DNA of 7,782 nucleotides. Source: Chloroflexota bacterium. Lineage in GTDB: Bacteria > Chloroflexota > Dormibacteria > CF-121. Where the stretch lies: the NCBI GenBank assembly GCA_005882525.1, contig VBGO01000181.1, positions 1 to 7,782 on the forward strand. Reading direction: 5' to 3'. How positions within the stretch are numbered: the stretch's first letter is position 1; every line of letters starts with the position of its first letter. The position numbers were made by a program, and so were the translations under genes. Positions 1 through 6,726 of this stretch are shown in pieces. The notes beneath the pieces were generated by a model. It worked only from the letters and a program-made list of their open reading frames with translations, was not told the origin of the DNA and did not search any database.

Positions 1-1991
1 CCGACCGTCGTTGCCGTGAAGTTCTGCTGCACCCAGGCGCTGATCTGGGAGGCGGAGCTGCTGGTACTCGCTGATCCGGGTCCACTGCCGCCACCGACAA
101 AGTAATGGATCTTCCCGTCACGGACGTACTGCTGGAACTGCGCCAGCGTCGGCGCCGGGTCAGTCCCGTTGAAGCCGCCGATCGCCATCACCGGGTCGCC
201 GGTCGCGAGCTCATAACCCGCCGCACTGTTGGCCCTGGTCGTCGCTGCGACCCATGTGTAGCGACTCGCGTTCGCCTGGAGCAGGCTGACGAGGTCCGCC
301 GCTGGCCGGCTGCTGTCGAGGAACCCGGCGCCCCCACCCGGATTGCCGCCGGGATTGCCACCAAAGGCGGAATTCGGGCCTCCGTCGGGGAAGCCACCGC
401 GGAAGCCTCCACCGAATGCGCCCCCAGGAGCGCCGAATCGCCCACCGCCGCCGCCGCCGGCGATTCCGCCGCCAGGTCCGCTGCCGCTCGCAACCGTCGG
501 TCCCGCTGAGGGGATCGCGCCACTGTGAGCGGTGGAGACGGTGTCGAAGGTATAGGCTGCCGGCCCGGCGAGCACTGCCACGACGCCCAGCGTCGCGATC
601 GCGAGGGCAGTCTTCCTGGATGCTTTCGAGAGGCCGGCGATCAACACTGCAGCCACGAGACCAGCAACCAGCACGCCCGTCCGCAAACTGGGAACGAAGG
701 TGGAGGAGCGACCAAGCAGGATGAAGGCCCAGAGCGCCGTTCCCCCCACCGCGCCGGCCAATGCCAGACGCGCGATCGATTCAGAGCGATGTTGCCAGAG
801 GTAGACGCCGCCCATACCAACCAGCGCGCCAATCGCCGGAGCCAGCGCGACCGTGTAGTAGGGGTGGATGATTCCCTGGGCGAAACTGAAGACCGCGCCG
901 GTCAGGATCAGGCTGCCACCCCAGGTAAGGAACGCCGCGCGGACGATATCAGTCCGCGGGCGGCGGAACGTCAGCAGCAGCGAGGCGCCGAGCAGGATGA
1001 CTGCCGCGGGAATCAGCCACGAGACCTGGCCACCGAACTGGTCGTTGAACAGGCGATTCCAGCCGGTCAATCCCCAACGTGAGCCGAGAGCGCCAAGGCC
1101 GCCGATACTCCCCGACTCGTTGCCGGTGAGCCGGCCGAAACCGTTGTATCCGAAGATCAAGCTGATCAGGTCGTTGTTTTGCGAGCCGCCGATGTAGGGT
1201 CGCGATGCGCTCGGGACCAGCTCGACCGCGGCGATCCACCAGCCCGAGCTCACGATCACGGCCACGGCGGCGGCGAGCACTTGACCGATCCGGCGGCCGA
1301 TCGAAGGCGGGCCGGCGAACAGATACACGCCGGCGAGGACCGGGATGATGATGAAAGCCTGCAGTTCCTTGGCCAGGAATCCGCCCCCGATCAGCGCGCC
1401 GGCCAGCACCAACCAGCGCGTCCGGCCATTTTCGATCGCGCGAAGCGTCGCATAGGTGGCGGCGGTCATGAGCAGGACCAGGAGCGCGTCGGGGTTGTTG
1501 AACCGGAACATCAGGCCGGCGACCGGGGTCAACGCCACGACGGCGCCGGCAAACAACCCGGCGGCCGGCCCAAACCAGCGGCGGACGGCGAGATAAACGA
1601 TCGCAACCGTCGCCACCCCTTCCAGCGCCTGCGGCGCGAGCACGCTCCAGGCGTTGAAGCCGAAGAGGCGCGCCGAGATCTCCATCACCCACAGCGAGCC
1701 GGGTGCCTTGTCGACCGTGATGAAGTTGGAGGCGTCGAGCGAGCCGAAGAAGAAGGCGGCCCAGTTCTTGGTTCCCGCCAGGACGGCGGCGGAGTAGTAC
1801 GCGTTGGCCCAGCCGGAGGCCGCCAGGTTCCACAGGTACAGCAGCCCGGTTGTCCCGAGCAGGCCGATCAGGGCCGGCCGGGCCCAGGCGGGATCCTCGA
1901 CCCGGCCGCGCACGAGCGAGGAGGCCGCGCGCCGAATCCGCGACCACGATGAAGCCGGTCGATAGGTTGGGAGCGTCCGTGTGGTTTCCAT
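1..1991 (-). CDS. GT39 (ArnT/YkcB-like) polytopic membrane glycosyltransferase, 3' end outside window
   Basis: Seen: an open frame of 663 codons from ATG 1991 that leaves the window at the left edge with no stop. The N-terminus is basic and cytoplasmic, followed by many hydrophobic segments from about residue 40 to 490. The first outer loop carries NFITVDKAPG (about 89-98) with Asp94, the position of the catalytic Asp of GT-C/GT39 enzymes. FNNPDA (164-169), AKELQ (207-211) and HPYYTVALAP (376-385) are further marks of the YkcB-type subfamily. A glycine-rich linker (about 504-558) leads to a soluble C-terminal domain, probably extracytoplasmic. Known: this family moves a sugar from a polyprenyl-phosphate carrier to an outer-surface acceptor. 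Inferred: it works with the divergent GT2-GtrA gene as donor and flippase; sugar and acceptor cannot be read. No clear Shine-Dalgarno precedes the ATG. Family assignment is strong; substrate is unknown. Confidence 0.93.
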   Translation of the reverse strand, partial: METTRTLPTYRPASSWSRIRRAASSLVRGRVEDPAWARPALIGLLGTTGLLYLWNLAASGWANAYYSAAVLAGTKNWAAFFFGSLDASNFITVDKAPGSLWVMEISARLFGFNAWSVLAPQALEGVATVAIVYLAVRRWFGPAAGLFAGAVVALTPVAGLMFRFNNPDALLVLLMTAATYATLRAIENGRTRWLVLAGALIGGGFLAKELQAFIIIPVLAGVYLFAGPPSIGRRIGQVLAAAVAVIVSSGWWIAAVELVPSASRPYIGGSQNNDLISLIFGYNGFGRLTGNESGSIGGLGALGSRWGLTGWNRLFNDQFGGQVSWLIPAAVILLGASLLLTFRRPRTDIVRAAFLTWGGSLILTGAVFSFAQGIIHPYYTVALAPAIGALVGMGGVYLWQHRSESIARLALAGAVGGTALWAFILLGRSSTFVPSLRTGVLVAGLVAAVLIAGLSKASRKTALAIATLGVVAVLAGPAAYTFDTVSTAHSGAIPSAGPTVASGSGPGGGIAGGGGGGRFGAPGGAFGGGFRGGFPDGGPNSAFGGNPGGNPGGGAGFLDSSRPAADLVSLLQANASRYTWVAATTRANSAAGYELATGDPVMAIGGFNGTDPAPTLAQFQQYVRDGKIHYFVGGGSGPGSASTSSSASQISAWVQQNFTATTV
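318..482 (-). repeat. Glycine-rich low-complexity linker inside the GT39 protein
   Basis: About 55 codons (residues about 504-558) encode mostly Gly with scattered Phe, Asn and Pro, including a run of six Gly and a doubled GGNP unit. On the plus strand it reads as a C-rich stretch with runs of CCG. It lies between the last membrane helix and the soluble C-terminal domain, so it is probably a flexible tether. Such linkers are common in actinobacterial members of this family. The repetitive DNA could cause slippage or assembly error, but the frame stays open through it. Confidence 0.8.
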
Positions 1992-2103
1992 TGCTGACGT
2001 AAAGACTGCACTCGTGAAGCTTGCAGAAAGGTGACAACGCGTCTCACGGAGTTCTTAACGGATAGTCACGGAATCGACAGCATTCCCCGCGCAACATCGA
2101 GGC
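1992..2103. promoter_or_regulatory. Shared divergent control region of the GT39 and GT2-GtrA genes
   Basis: The 112 bp between the two divergent start codons must hold promoters for both genes unless they are read from elsewhere. I could not pick a convincing -35/-10 pair for either direction. It contains a GTGAC (2031-2035) / GTCAC (2065-2069) inverted pair, widely spaced and probably chance. The divergent layout suggests co-regulation, but the sequence does not show how. Confidence 0.4.
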
Positions 2104-3306
2104 GTGGCGCAACACCTGGCGGTCGTCGCCTCCAGCCTTGTAGTCACTCCGCTCGTTGATATCGCGATCCCGGTTTACAACGAGGAACGCGACCTCGAGC
2201 GGAGTGTTCGCCGGCTGCGGCGATACCTCGACCACCAATTTCCTTTTGAGGCGCGGATCACCGTCGTCGACAACGCGAGCACGGATGCGACCTGGGCGAT
2301 CGCCCAGCGGCTGGCGCTCGAGTTGCGCGGTGTCCGCGCCACGCGCCTCCAAGACAAGGGTCGAGGCCGCGCGATCCGACACGCATGGCTGGAGAGTGAC
2401 GCGGCGATCGTCGCCTACATGGACGTCGATCTGTCTACCGACCTGGATGGCCTACTGCCGCTGGTCGCCCCGCTCATTTCCGGGCATAGCGAGGTCGCGA
2501 TTGGTAGCCGGCTGATGCGCGGCGCCCGAGTTCGCCGGGGTCCGAAGCGCGAGCTGATCTCACGCGGGTACAACCTCCTTCTTCACCTCGTCATCGGCAC
2601 ACAGGTGCGCGACGCCCAGTGTGGCTTCAAGGCGGCCCGAGCCGAGGCGGCCCGGAGGCTGCTGCCGCTGGTTGCCAATCAGGAATGGTTCTTCGACACG
2701 GAACTCCTGGTGCAGGCGCACCGAGCCGGACTGCGCATCCACGAAGTCCCTGTCGACTGGAGGGACGATCCAGACTCACGCGTCGACGTCGTGGCCACGG
2801 CCATCGAGGACTTGCGCGGAGTCTGGCGGCTTTCGCGCCAGCTCCGAAGCTTCGCCGCCATCGGCGTCCTCAGCACCCTCGCCTACATTGCTTGCTACAG
2901 CGCCTTGCGGCTCGCCTTGCCGGCGACGCTCGCCAACGCGGTCAGCCTGGTGCTCACCGCCATCGGGAATACGGCGGCCAACCGGAGGTTCACCTTCCTG
3001 GCTCATCGGAATGGGGTAGCCAGACGGGACCATCTCGGTGGCCTCGCCGCCTTCGGTATTGCGCTCGCCCTCACGACTTCTACGATCACGGCCGTGCACC
3101 TGGTTGCTCCCGGCGCGAGCCGCACGCTCGAACTCATTGCGCTGGTGATCGCCAATTTCGTCGCAACCACCGTGCGCTTCCTGCTGCTCCGCGCGTGGAT
3201 CGCGCCGGCTTCCAGCAGGAGTTACGGTGGCATCGAATCGACTCAGGACTTGGGTGCCGGATCAATGGTCCGCAGAATGTCCGAGCGGGGCAGCGGATCC
3301 GTGTGA
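2104..3306 (+). CDS. Bifunctional GT2 family glycosyltransferase / GtrA domain protein
   Basis: A 400-residue protein starting at GTG 2104, the only usual start upstream of the first GT2 strand. Residues about 18-240 form a GT-A fold of the DPM/DPG-synthase type: VDIAIPVYNEE (18-28), VVDNASTDAT (54-63), a DVD metal motif (107-109) in YMDVDLSTDL, DAQCGFKA (170-177) and WFFDTELL (195-202) followed by IHEVPVDW. Residues about 250-366 are a GtrA domain with four hydrophobic helices. Known: the GT2 part loads a sugar from a nucleotide donor onto polyprenyl phosphate, and GtrA proteins are implicated in flipping it across the membrane. Inferred: it supplies the divergent GT39 enzyme, as in CsbB/YfhO and YkcC/YkcB pairs. 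The last 30 or so residues are polar and of no known role. The Shine-Dalgarno is weak. Confidence 0.93.
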   Translation: MAQHLAVVASSLVVTPLVDIAIPVYNEERDLERSVRRLRRYLDHQFPFEARITVVDNASTDATWAIAQRLALELRGVRATRLQDKGRGRAIRHAWLESDAAIVAYMDVDLSTDLDGLLPLVAPLISGHSEVAIGSRLMRGARVRRGPKRELISRGYNLLLHLVIGTQVRDAQCGFKAARAEAARRLLPLVANQEWFFDTELLVQAHRAGLRIHEVPVDWRDDPDSRVDVVATAIEDLRGVWRLSRQLRSFAAIGVLSTLAYIACYSALRLALPATLANAVSLVLTAIGNTAANRRFTFLAHRNGVARRDHLGGLAAFGIALALTTSTITAVHLVAPGASRTLELIALVIANFVATTVRFLLLRAWIAPASSRSYGGIESTQDLGAGSMVRRMSERGSGSV

Positions 3307-3378
3307 ATCGCTAGTCCATGGCCACCTGCGGCTGACTTGTTTGATCGCCACCTACATTGGCGTGTCGATCGTTACCGA

Positions 3379-4047
3379 CTAGCCGAACTCGACGGCAAGA
3401 TAGGCGGTGCCGTTGGGGGCAATCACCCAGGCTACGCCGACGTAGTGATAGGGCCCCATGATGTTGGCCCGGTGGGGCGCATCGCCCATGAACCACGCGT
3501 TCATCGCCGCATCGTTGATGCCGCCTCCCTGGTACCCAATGCTCTCGCTGGCCCGGGGACCGAGGTGACAGGCAAGGTCGAGGCTACGGCCGTTTGCGTG
3601 CGAGATGTAGCCCTGTGCCGCCATCCGCGCCGCCTGACCGGTCGCGACGTTTGCCAGGCATGAGTTCCATTGCAGCGGAGCGAGGCCGGCGGCCTGGCGG
3701 TCCTGATTGATCAAGCCCCACTGGCCGGTCCCAACGGCGAAATGCGGTGGCGCCGGCTTCGGTCGCGACGTCGCCCGTACCGGGGCCCGGACCACCCGTG
3801 CGGCGATGGCCTGAGGCGGCGCCGTTGGGGTTGGCGGCGGTCGTGGCGCTAGATGCCGCGGGCCGGGCGCCAACTGCGGCACCACGTCAGCGACCGGGAA
3901 GCGAGTGATGGACGCCGATTGCAACGCCTGCTGAGGCGGGGCCGGGTGGCCGACCAGCAGCACCGCAAGCAGGATCACCCCAACCAGGGCGCCCCGTGAC
4001 AGCAATGGCCTCACTAGTGCTGAAAGCGGTCTAATCCCCAAATTCAT
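3379..4047 (-). CDS. Secreted or anchored CAP (SCP/PR1-like) domain protein
   Basis: A 222-residue protein from ATG 4047. The N-terminus is basic (Arg6, Arg13, Arg18) with a hydrophobic core at about 19-33, fitting a signal peptide or signal anchor. A Pro/Ala/Arg-rich linker (about 55-103) follows. Residues about 108-222 form a CAP domain opening with GLINQDRQAAGLAPL. The usual cavity residues are present: His150 (ISH), Glu168 (SESIG) and His192 (APHR), with the terminal strand AYLAVEFG. Cys130 and Cys160 could form a disulfide. In-frame TTG 4107 and ATG 4089 lie further upstream, but a good promoter between them and ATG 4047 makes 4047 the better start. Known: bacterial CAP proteins are extracytoplasmic and mostly of unknown function. 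It converges on the GT2-GtrA gene, 72 bp away. Role unknown. Confidence 0.9.
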   Translation of the reverse strand: MNLGIRPLSALVRPLLSRGALVGVILLAVLLVGHPAPPQQALQSASITRFPVADVVPQLAPGPRHLAPRPPPTPTAPPQAIAARVVRAPVRATSRPKPAPPHFAVGTGQWGLINQDRQAAGLAPLQWNSCLANVATGQAARMAAQGYISHANGRSLDLACHLGPRASESIGYQGGGINDAAMNAWFMGDAPHRANIMGPYHYVGVAWVIAPNGTAYLAVEFG

Positions 4048-4062
4048 ACGGACTGGAGAGAC

Positions 4063-4080
4063 GTTTCCCCGCGGGGAGAC
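4063..4080. promoter_or_regulatory. Palindrome on the CAP gene start point, possible operator
   Basis: The core TCCCCGCGGGGA (4066-4077) is a perfect 12-bp inverted repeat with no spacer. Two further pairs outside it match (GT/AC), with one mismatch between core and outer pairs. It lies immediately downstream of the predicted -10 box and spans the predicted start point, a usual place for a repressor operator. With no loop, an RNA hairpin is less likely than a dimer binding site. The protein that would bind is unknown. Confidence 0.45.
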
Positions 4081-4107
4081 TATACACATTAGCTCGCGAT
4101 ACGCCAA
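4079..4107 (-). promoter_or_regulatory. Sigma-70-type promoter of the CAP gene
   Basis: On the minus strand, TTGGCG (4107-4102, 4 of 6 to TTGACA) and TATAGT (4084-4079, 5 of 6 to TATAAT) are separated by exactly 17 nt. The start point would fall near 4072, giving a leader of about 25 nt before ATG 4047. This supports 4047 as the real start and places the 4066-4077 palindrome on the transcription start. Confidence 0.6.
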
Positions 4108-4198
4108 GTTATTCGCGGGTCACATATTCGCCCGGTCAGGTGAGCGGACAGAGATGATTCGCTACTTAGGGTGAAGGAGCCGAATAGCCGGCGCCGTT

Positions 4199-4582
4199 AT
4201 GCCCGTAGAGATGCTCGAGACTCAGGCTCAGCAATCAGGATGGTTCGATTGGCTGCAGCACGAGACAGCATTGGTGCCGGAGGCGGCAGGCGATCTTGTC
4301 GTCACCTCGGTCAGCGTCTTGCAGCTGAATGGACGCTTCCTCTACCTCAAGCGCACGACCGACCTCGCTGACTTCAACGCTGGGGAGAGACGAATACTGA
4401 ACGCGCTGGCTCGCCAAGGTGACACGGTGTTTGTCGCCGTCGGCCCGGATCCCCTGCACCTTCGCCTCTCCTACCGAATGCCCGACCTGGAAAATGCAGT
4501 TGCCTTCGATGCCGACGGCCTTCTTGCCCTCGTCCGGCTATGGTTCGTCTGGGCGAGTACTAGTGACACCGCAAGCGCGTAG
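4199..4582 (+). CDS. Hypothetical 127-residue protein, function unknown
   Basis: An open frame from ATG 4199; a TGA at 4172 in frame blocks any longer form. A good AAGGAG (4174-4179) lies upstream but is 19 nt from the ATG, farther than usual. I do not recognise the family. A Trp-containing N-terminal helix (about 13-22) is followed by alternating strands and helices: LVVTSVSVLQLNGRFLYLKR (33-52), a charged helix about 60-72, TVFVAVG (76-82), and a C-terminal helix. There is no signal peptide or membrane segment, so it is probably cytoplasmic. The strand-K-helix-strand order faintly recalls small PD-(D/E)XK or VRR-NUC domains, with Asp32 and Lys51 in place. The acidic residue of the (D/E)XK motif would be Tyr49, so nuclease activity is not supported. 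It diverges from the CAP gene and converges on the hydrolase. Confidence 0.6.
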   Translation: MPVEMLETQAQQSGWFDWLQHETALVPEAAGDLVVTSVSVLQLNGRFLYLKRTTDLADFNAGERRILNALARQGDTVFVAVGPDPLHLRLSYRMPDLENAVAFDADGLLALVRLWFVWASTSDTASA

Positions 4583-4625
4583 CCTGCGCTGTTCGGGGCG
4601 TATTCAGAATGGGAGCCAACGGCTG

Positions 4626-5444
4626 CTACTCGAGAAAGGCGAGCGTAGTCGCGGCGAATAGTGGCGAAATTCCCAGGTTGTAGTGGGTTAGGCCCGGCAG
4701 GATCGCGAGCGCGTGCCCGCCCTTTGGCCGGCCCTCGCCCATCCAGCCGCCGTCCCGCAGGCCACCACCGAGCAGTTTGAACACCTCGACATAGTGGCTC
4801 GGCGGCGCCATGTCGGCATCCGCAGCGACGATGAGCGTCGGCACCTGGAGACCACGGACTTCGTCAGCGAAGTCGAAGTCCTTCGCCATCGATGCGCCGA
4901 TCTTGTCGAGTAGTCGAGGGAAGTCCTCAGGACGTGGCGCGACCCGTTGGTACAACTGGTACATTGGCGTGTCTTTCATGAACTCGGCGGCGGCCGCATT
5001 CACCTGGCCCTGCTGGGCCCGCATCTCCGGATAGATTGCGTCGGGACGGATGTTCGCCGAGGCGGCAACAAGCCGACGGATCTTCGCCGGGTACTGCGCT
5101 GCTGTGTGCAGCGCTACACCGCCACCGAGGGAGTAGCCCACGAGGTCTGGTTTGTCCAACTTGAGGTGATCGATCAGTGCCGCGATGTCGCCGGCCATGA
5201 GCCGGACGTCGATCGGGCGATCGATGTCAGCCGTACGACCATGTCCTTGCAGGTCGACAGTGACGACCTGGTGGCGCTCCGCGAGCAGTGGAAGAACGGG
5301 CCCGAACGTCTCACCCGACATAAGCCCACCGTGCAGCAGGATGAGCGGGCGCCCAGCGCCGTGAGTCTCGTAGTAGAGCTTGATGCCGTTGACCTCAGCG
5401 TACTGGCCGGTGCCCTTCACTGCGGTGGTCGTATCGGTTTTCAT
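4626..5444 (-). CDS. Alpha/beta hydrolase
   Basis: A 272-residue cytoplasmic protein from ATG 5444, set by a strong AAGGAG (5452-5457) 7 nt upstream. It has the full alpha/beta hydrolase fold: LLHGG (36-40) near the oxyanion hole, GHGRT (67-71), the nucleophile elbow GYSLGG with Ser105, LIVAADADMAPP with Asp211 as likely acid, and GLTH with His254. The triad is complete, so it should be an active hydrolase (esterase, lactonase, C-C hydrolase or epoxide hydrolase type). The substrate cannot be read. The first 14 residues are a polar extension. It lies 102 bp downstream of the broken ECF42 sigma gene on the same strand and probably belongs to that unit, although the gap could also hold its own promoter. 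Fold assignment is firm; specificity is not. Confidence 0.92.
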   Translation of the reverse strand: MKTDTTTAVKGTGQYAEVNGIKLYYETHGAGRPLILLHGGLMSGETFGPVLPLLAERHQVVTVDLQGHGRTADIDRPIDVRLMAGDIAALIDHLKLDKPDLVGYSLGGGVALHTAAQYPAKIRRLVAASANIRPDAIYPEMRAQQGQVNAAAAEFMKDTPMYQLYQRVAPRPEDFPRLLDKIGASMAKDFDFADEVRGLQVPTLIVAADADMAPPSHYVEVFKLLGGGLRDGGWMGEGRPKGGHALAILPGLTHYNLGISPLFAATTLAFLE

Positions 5445-5501
5445 GGTGGTGCTCCTTCTGTATTCGATGGAAATGAATGCCGAAGATGAAGACTCCGTCC
5501 T

Positions 5502-5523
5502 TGGCTCGAATTCATCGGAGCCA
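5502..5523. promoter_or_regulatory. Inverted repeat upstream of the hydrolase, possible operator
   Basis: TGGCTC (5502-5507) and GAGCCA (5518-5523) are perfect 6-bp arms with a 10-nt spacer containing GAATTC. The site lies between the sigma gene stop and the hydrolase start. It could be an operator or a weak hairpin; no T-tract follows on the minus strand, so it is not a convincing terminator. Two 6-bp arms can arise by chance. Confidence 0.25.
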
Positions 5524-5546
5524 GCCTGCTCTATGAAGGGCTTAGT

Positions 5547-6726
5547 CTAACCAGCCATTCCCTCCGCCCTGCATTCCGCGGCGCGTCTTCGCAGGAGCTT
5601 GCGCTCCACGACGTTCTCCGTCAGCGACGCGGCGCGCTCGAACTCGGCACGCGCCTCGGTCGACCGGCCGAGTTTCCGCAACAGGTCGCCGCGAACGGCC
5701 GGCAGCAGGTGGTACGTCCCCACGGCGACCGCTCGGTTCAGCTCGATCACCGGCGAGGGTGCGAGCTGGGCGACCGCGTCGTAGAGCGCCACGATGCGCG
5801 GCCAATCGGTTTCCTCTGCGGTCGCGGCCCGTGCGTGGCATGCGGCGATCGCCGCCTGCAGCGCGTAGGGGCCCATTGCGCTCACAAGTCTCTCGGCGCG
5901 CTCGAGCGCGGCCAGGCCGCGACGGATGAGCAGGCGATCCCAGCGCGACCGGTCCTGATCCAGCAACAGGACGGGCTCCCCGGACGGACCAAGGCGAGCA
6001 CGCAGACGTGACGCCTGGATTTCCATCAGCGCGACGAGCCCGTGGACTTCGGGCTCGGTGGGGGCGAGCTCGGCCAGGATTCGGCCCAGGCGAAGGGCCT
6101 CCTCGCACAGCGCCGGTCGGACCCAGTCCTCGCCCGTAGTCGCCGAATAGCCCTCGTTGAAGATCAGGTAGATCACCTCGAGGACCGAAGTGAGGCGCGC
6201 CACGCGCTCGGGACCGCCCGGAACCTGGAACCTCACGTGCGCTTCGGTCAGGGTCCGCTTTGCCCGGACGATGCGCTGGGCGAGTCGTCAAACCGCCCAG
6301 GACACGAAGAGTGAGGGCGACACGTGCGTCCTTCGACAGCACCGGATGGCACGCCATGAAGATGAGACCGAGGAGGTCGTCCCCGACGTCCCCCTCGATC
6401 GCCGCGTCCAGGTCAATGCCCTCTTGAGCCTGCTCCACGACGCGTCCGATCGCCTCGTGCTTGCGTTCGAGCATCTGCCGGCGGCGGATCAGGTCGATCG
6501 CGCGATGCTTCCCAGTCCCCATCAGCCAGGCACCCGGCTTCTCGGGCACGCCTGAGGTGGGCCACTGTTCGAGCGCGGCAACGAGGGCGTCCTGGGCGAG
6601 CTCCTCGGCCGTCTCGATGTCGCCGACGATGCGAGCCAGCCCGGCGATGAGCCGGGCCGACTCGATCCGCCAGATCGCTTCGATCGCGCGATGCGCCTCG
6701 GTGGCTGCCGGCGAGAGCTCCGTTAC
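5547..6726 (-). pseudogene. ECF42-type RNA polymerase sigma factor, disrupted in region 4
   Basis: Two frames together match one ECF42-type sigma factor. The first (to about 6286) has region 2 (AIEAIWRIESARLIAGLARIV, ELAQDALVAALEQWP, KHRAIDLIRRR) and the start of region 4 (ARVALTLRVLGGLTT). The second frame, from 6281 down to the TAG at 5547, starts at AQRIVRAKRTL and carries the long TPR-like C-terminal extension of this family (VIYLIFNEGYSA, VHGLVALMEIQASR, ELNRAVAVG). The roughly 14 residues expected between LGGLTT and AQRI, the first part of the region 4.2 helix-turn-helix, are absent, and the frame changes there. Translation in the first frame stays open to 5542 but gives an unrelated Arg/Pro-rich tail. 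The natural start, overlapping the upstream stop, reads GTA; the only other in-frame start is GTG 6795. Known: ECF42 factors are encoded next to DGPF proteins. I infer a recent pseudogene; an assembly gap is the alternative. Confidence 0.85.

Noticed and set aside
105..1082. Several plus-strand open frames opposite the GT39 gene
   Set aside because: Arg/Gly/Pro-rich shadow frames typical of GC-rich antisense, without domains or good starts.
949..2037. Arg/Pro-rich 362-codon minus-strand frame overlapping the GT39 gene
   Set aside because: It is a shifted reading of the GT39 gene. The true frame has membrane helices and family motifs and runs off the window edge.
2074..2079. TGTCGA on the minus strand upstream of the GT39 gene as an ECF42 promoter
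   Set aside because: After 17 nt the sequence is AAGA, not CGAT.
2619..3314. Long plus-strand frame overlapping the GT2-GtrA gene
   Set aside because: Low-complexity shifted reading with no recognisable domain; the GT2-GtrA frame explains the region.
3346..3362. Hairpin CGCCA-7 nt-TGGCG between the convergent GT2-GtrA and CAP genes as a terminator
   Set aside because: The stem has only 5 bp and no T-tract follows on either strand.
3363..3368. TGTCGA as another ECF42 -35 element
   Set aside because: No CGAT-like element lies 16-18 nt downstream, and it points into the 3' end of the CAP gene.
5542..6280. The Arg/Pro-rich tail of the first sigma frame as a new C-terminal domain
   Set aside because: The other frame of the same DNA encodes the conserved ECF42 C-terminal extension, so the tail is an out-of-frame product.
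6276..6294. Programmed ribosomal frameshift in the sigma gene
   Set aside because: There is no slippery heptamer or following structure, and about 14 conserved residues are missing, which slippage cannot supply.
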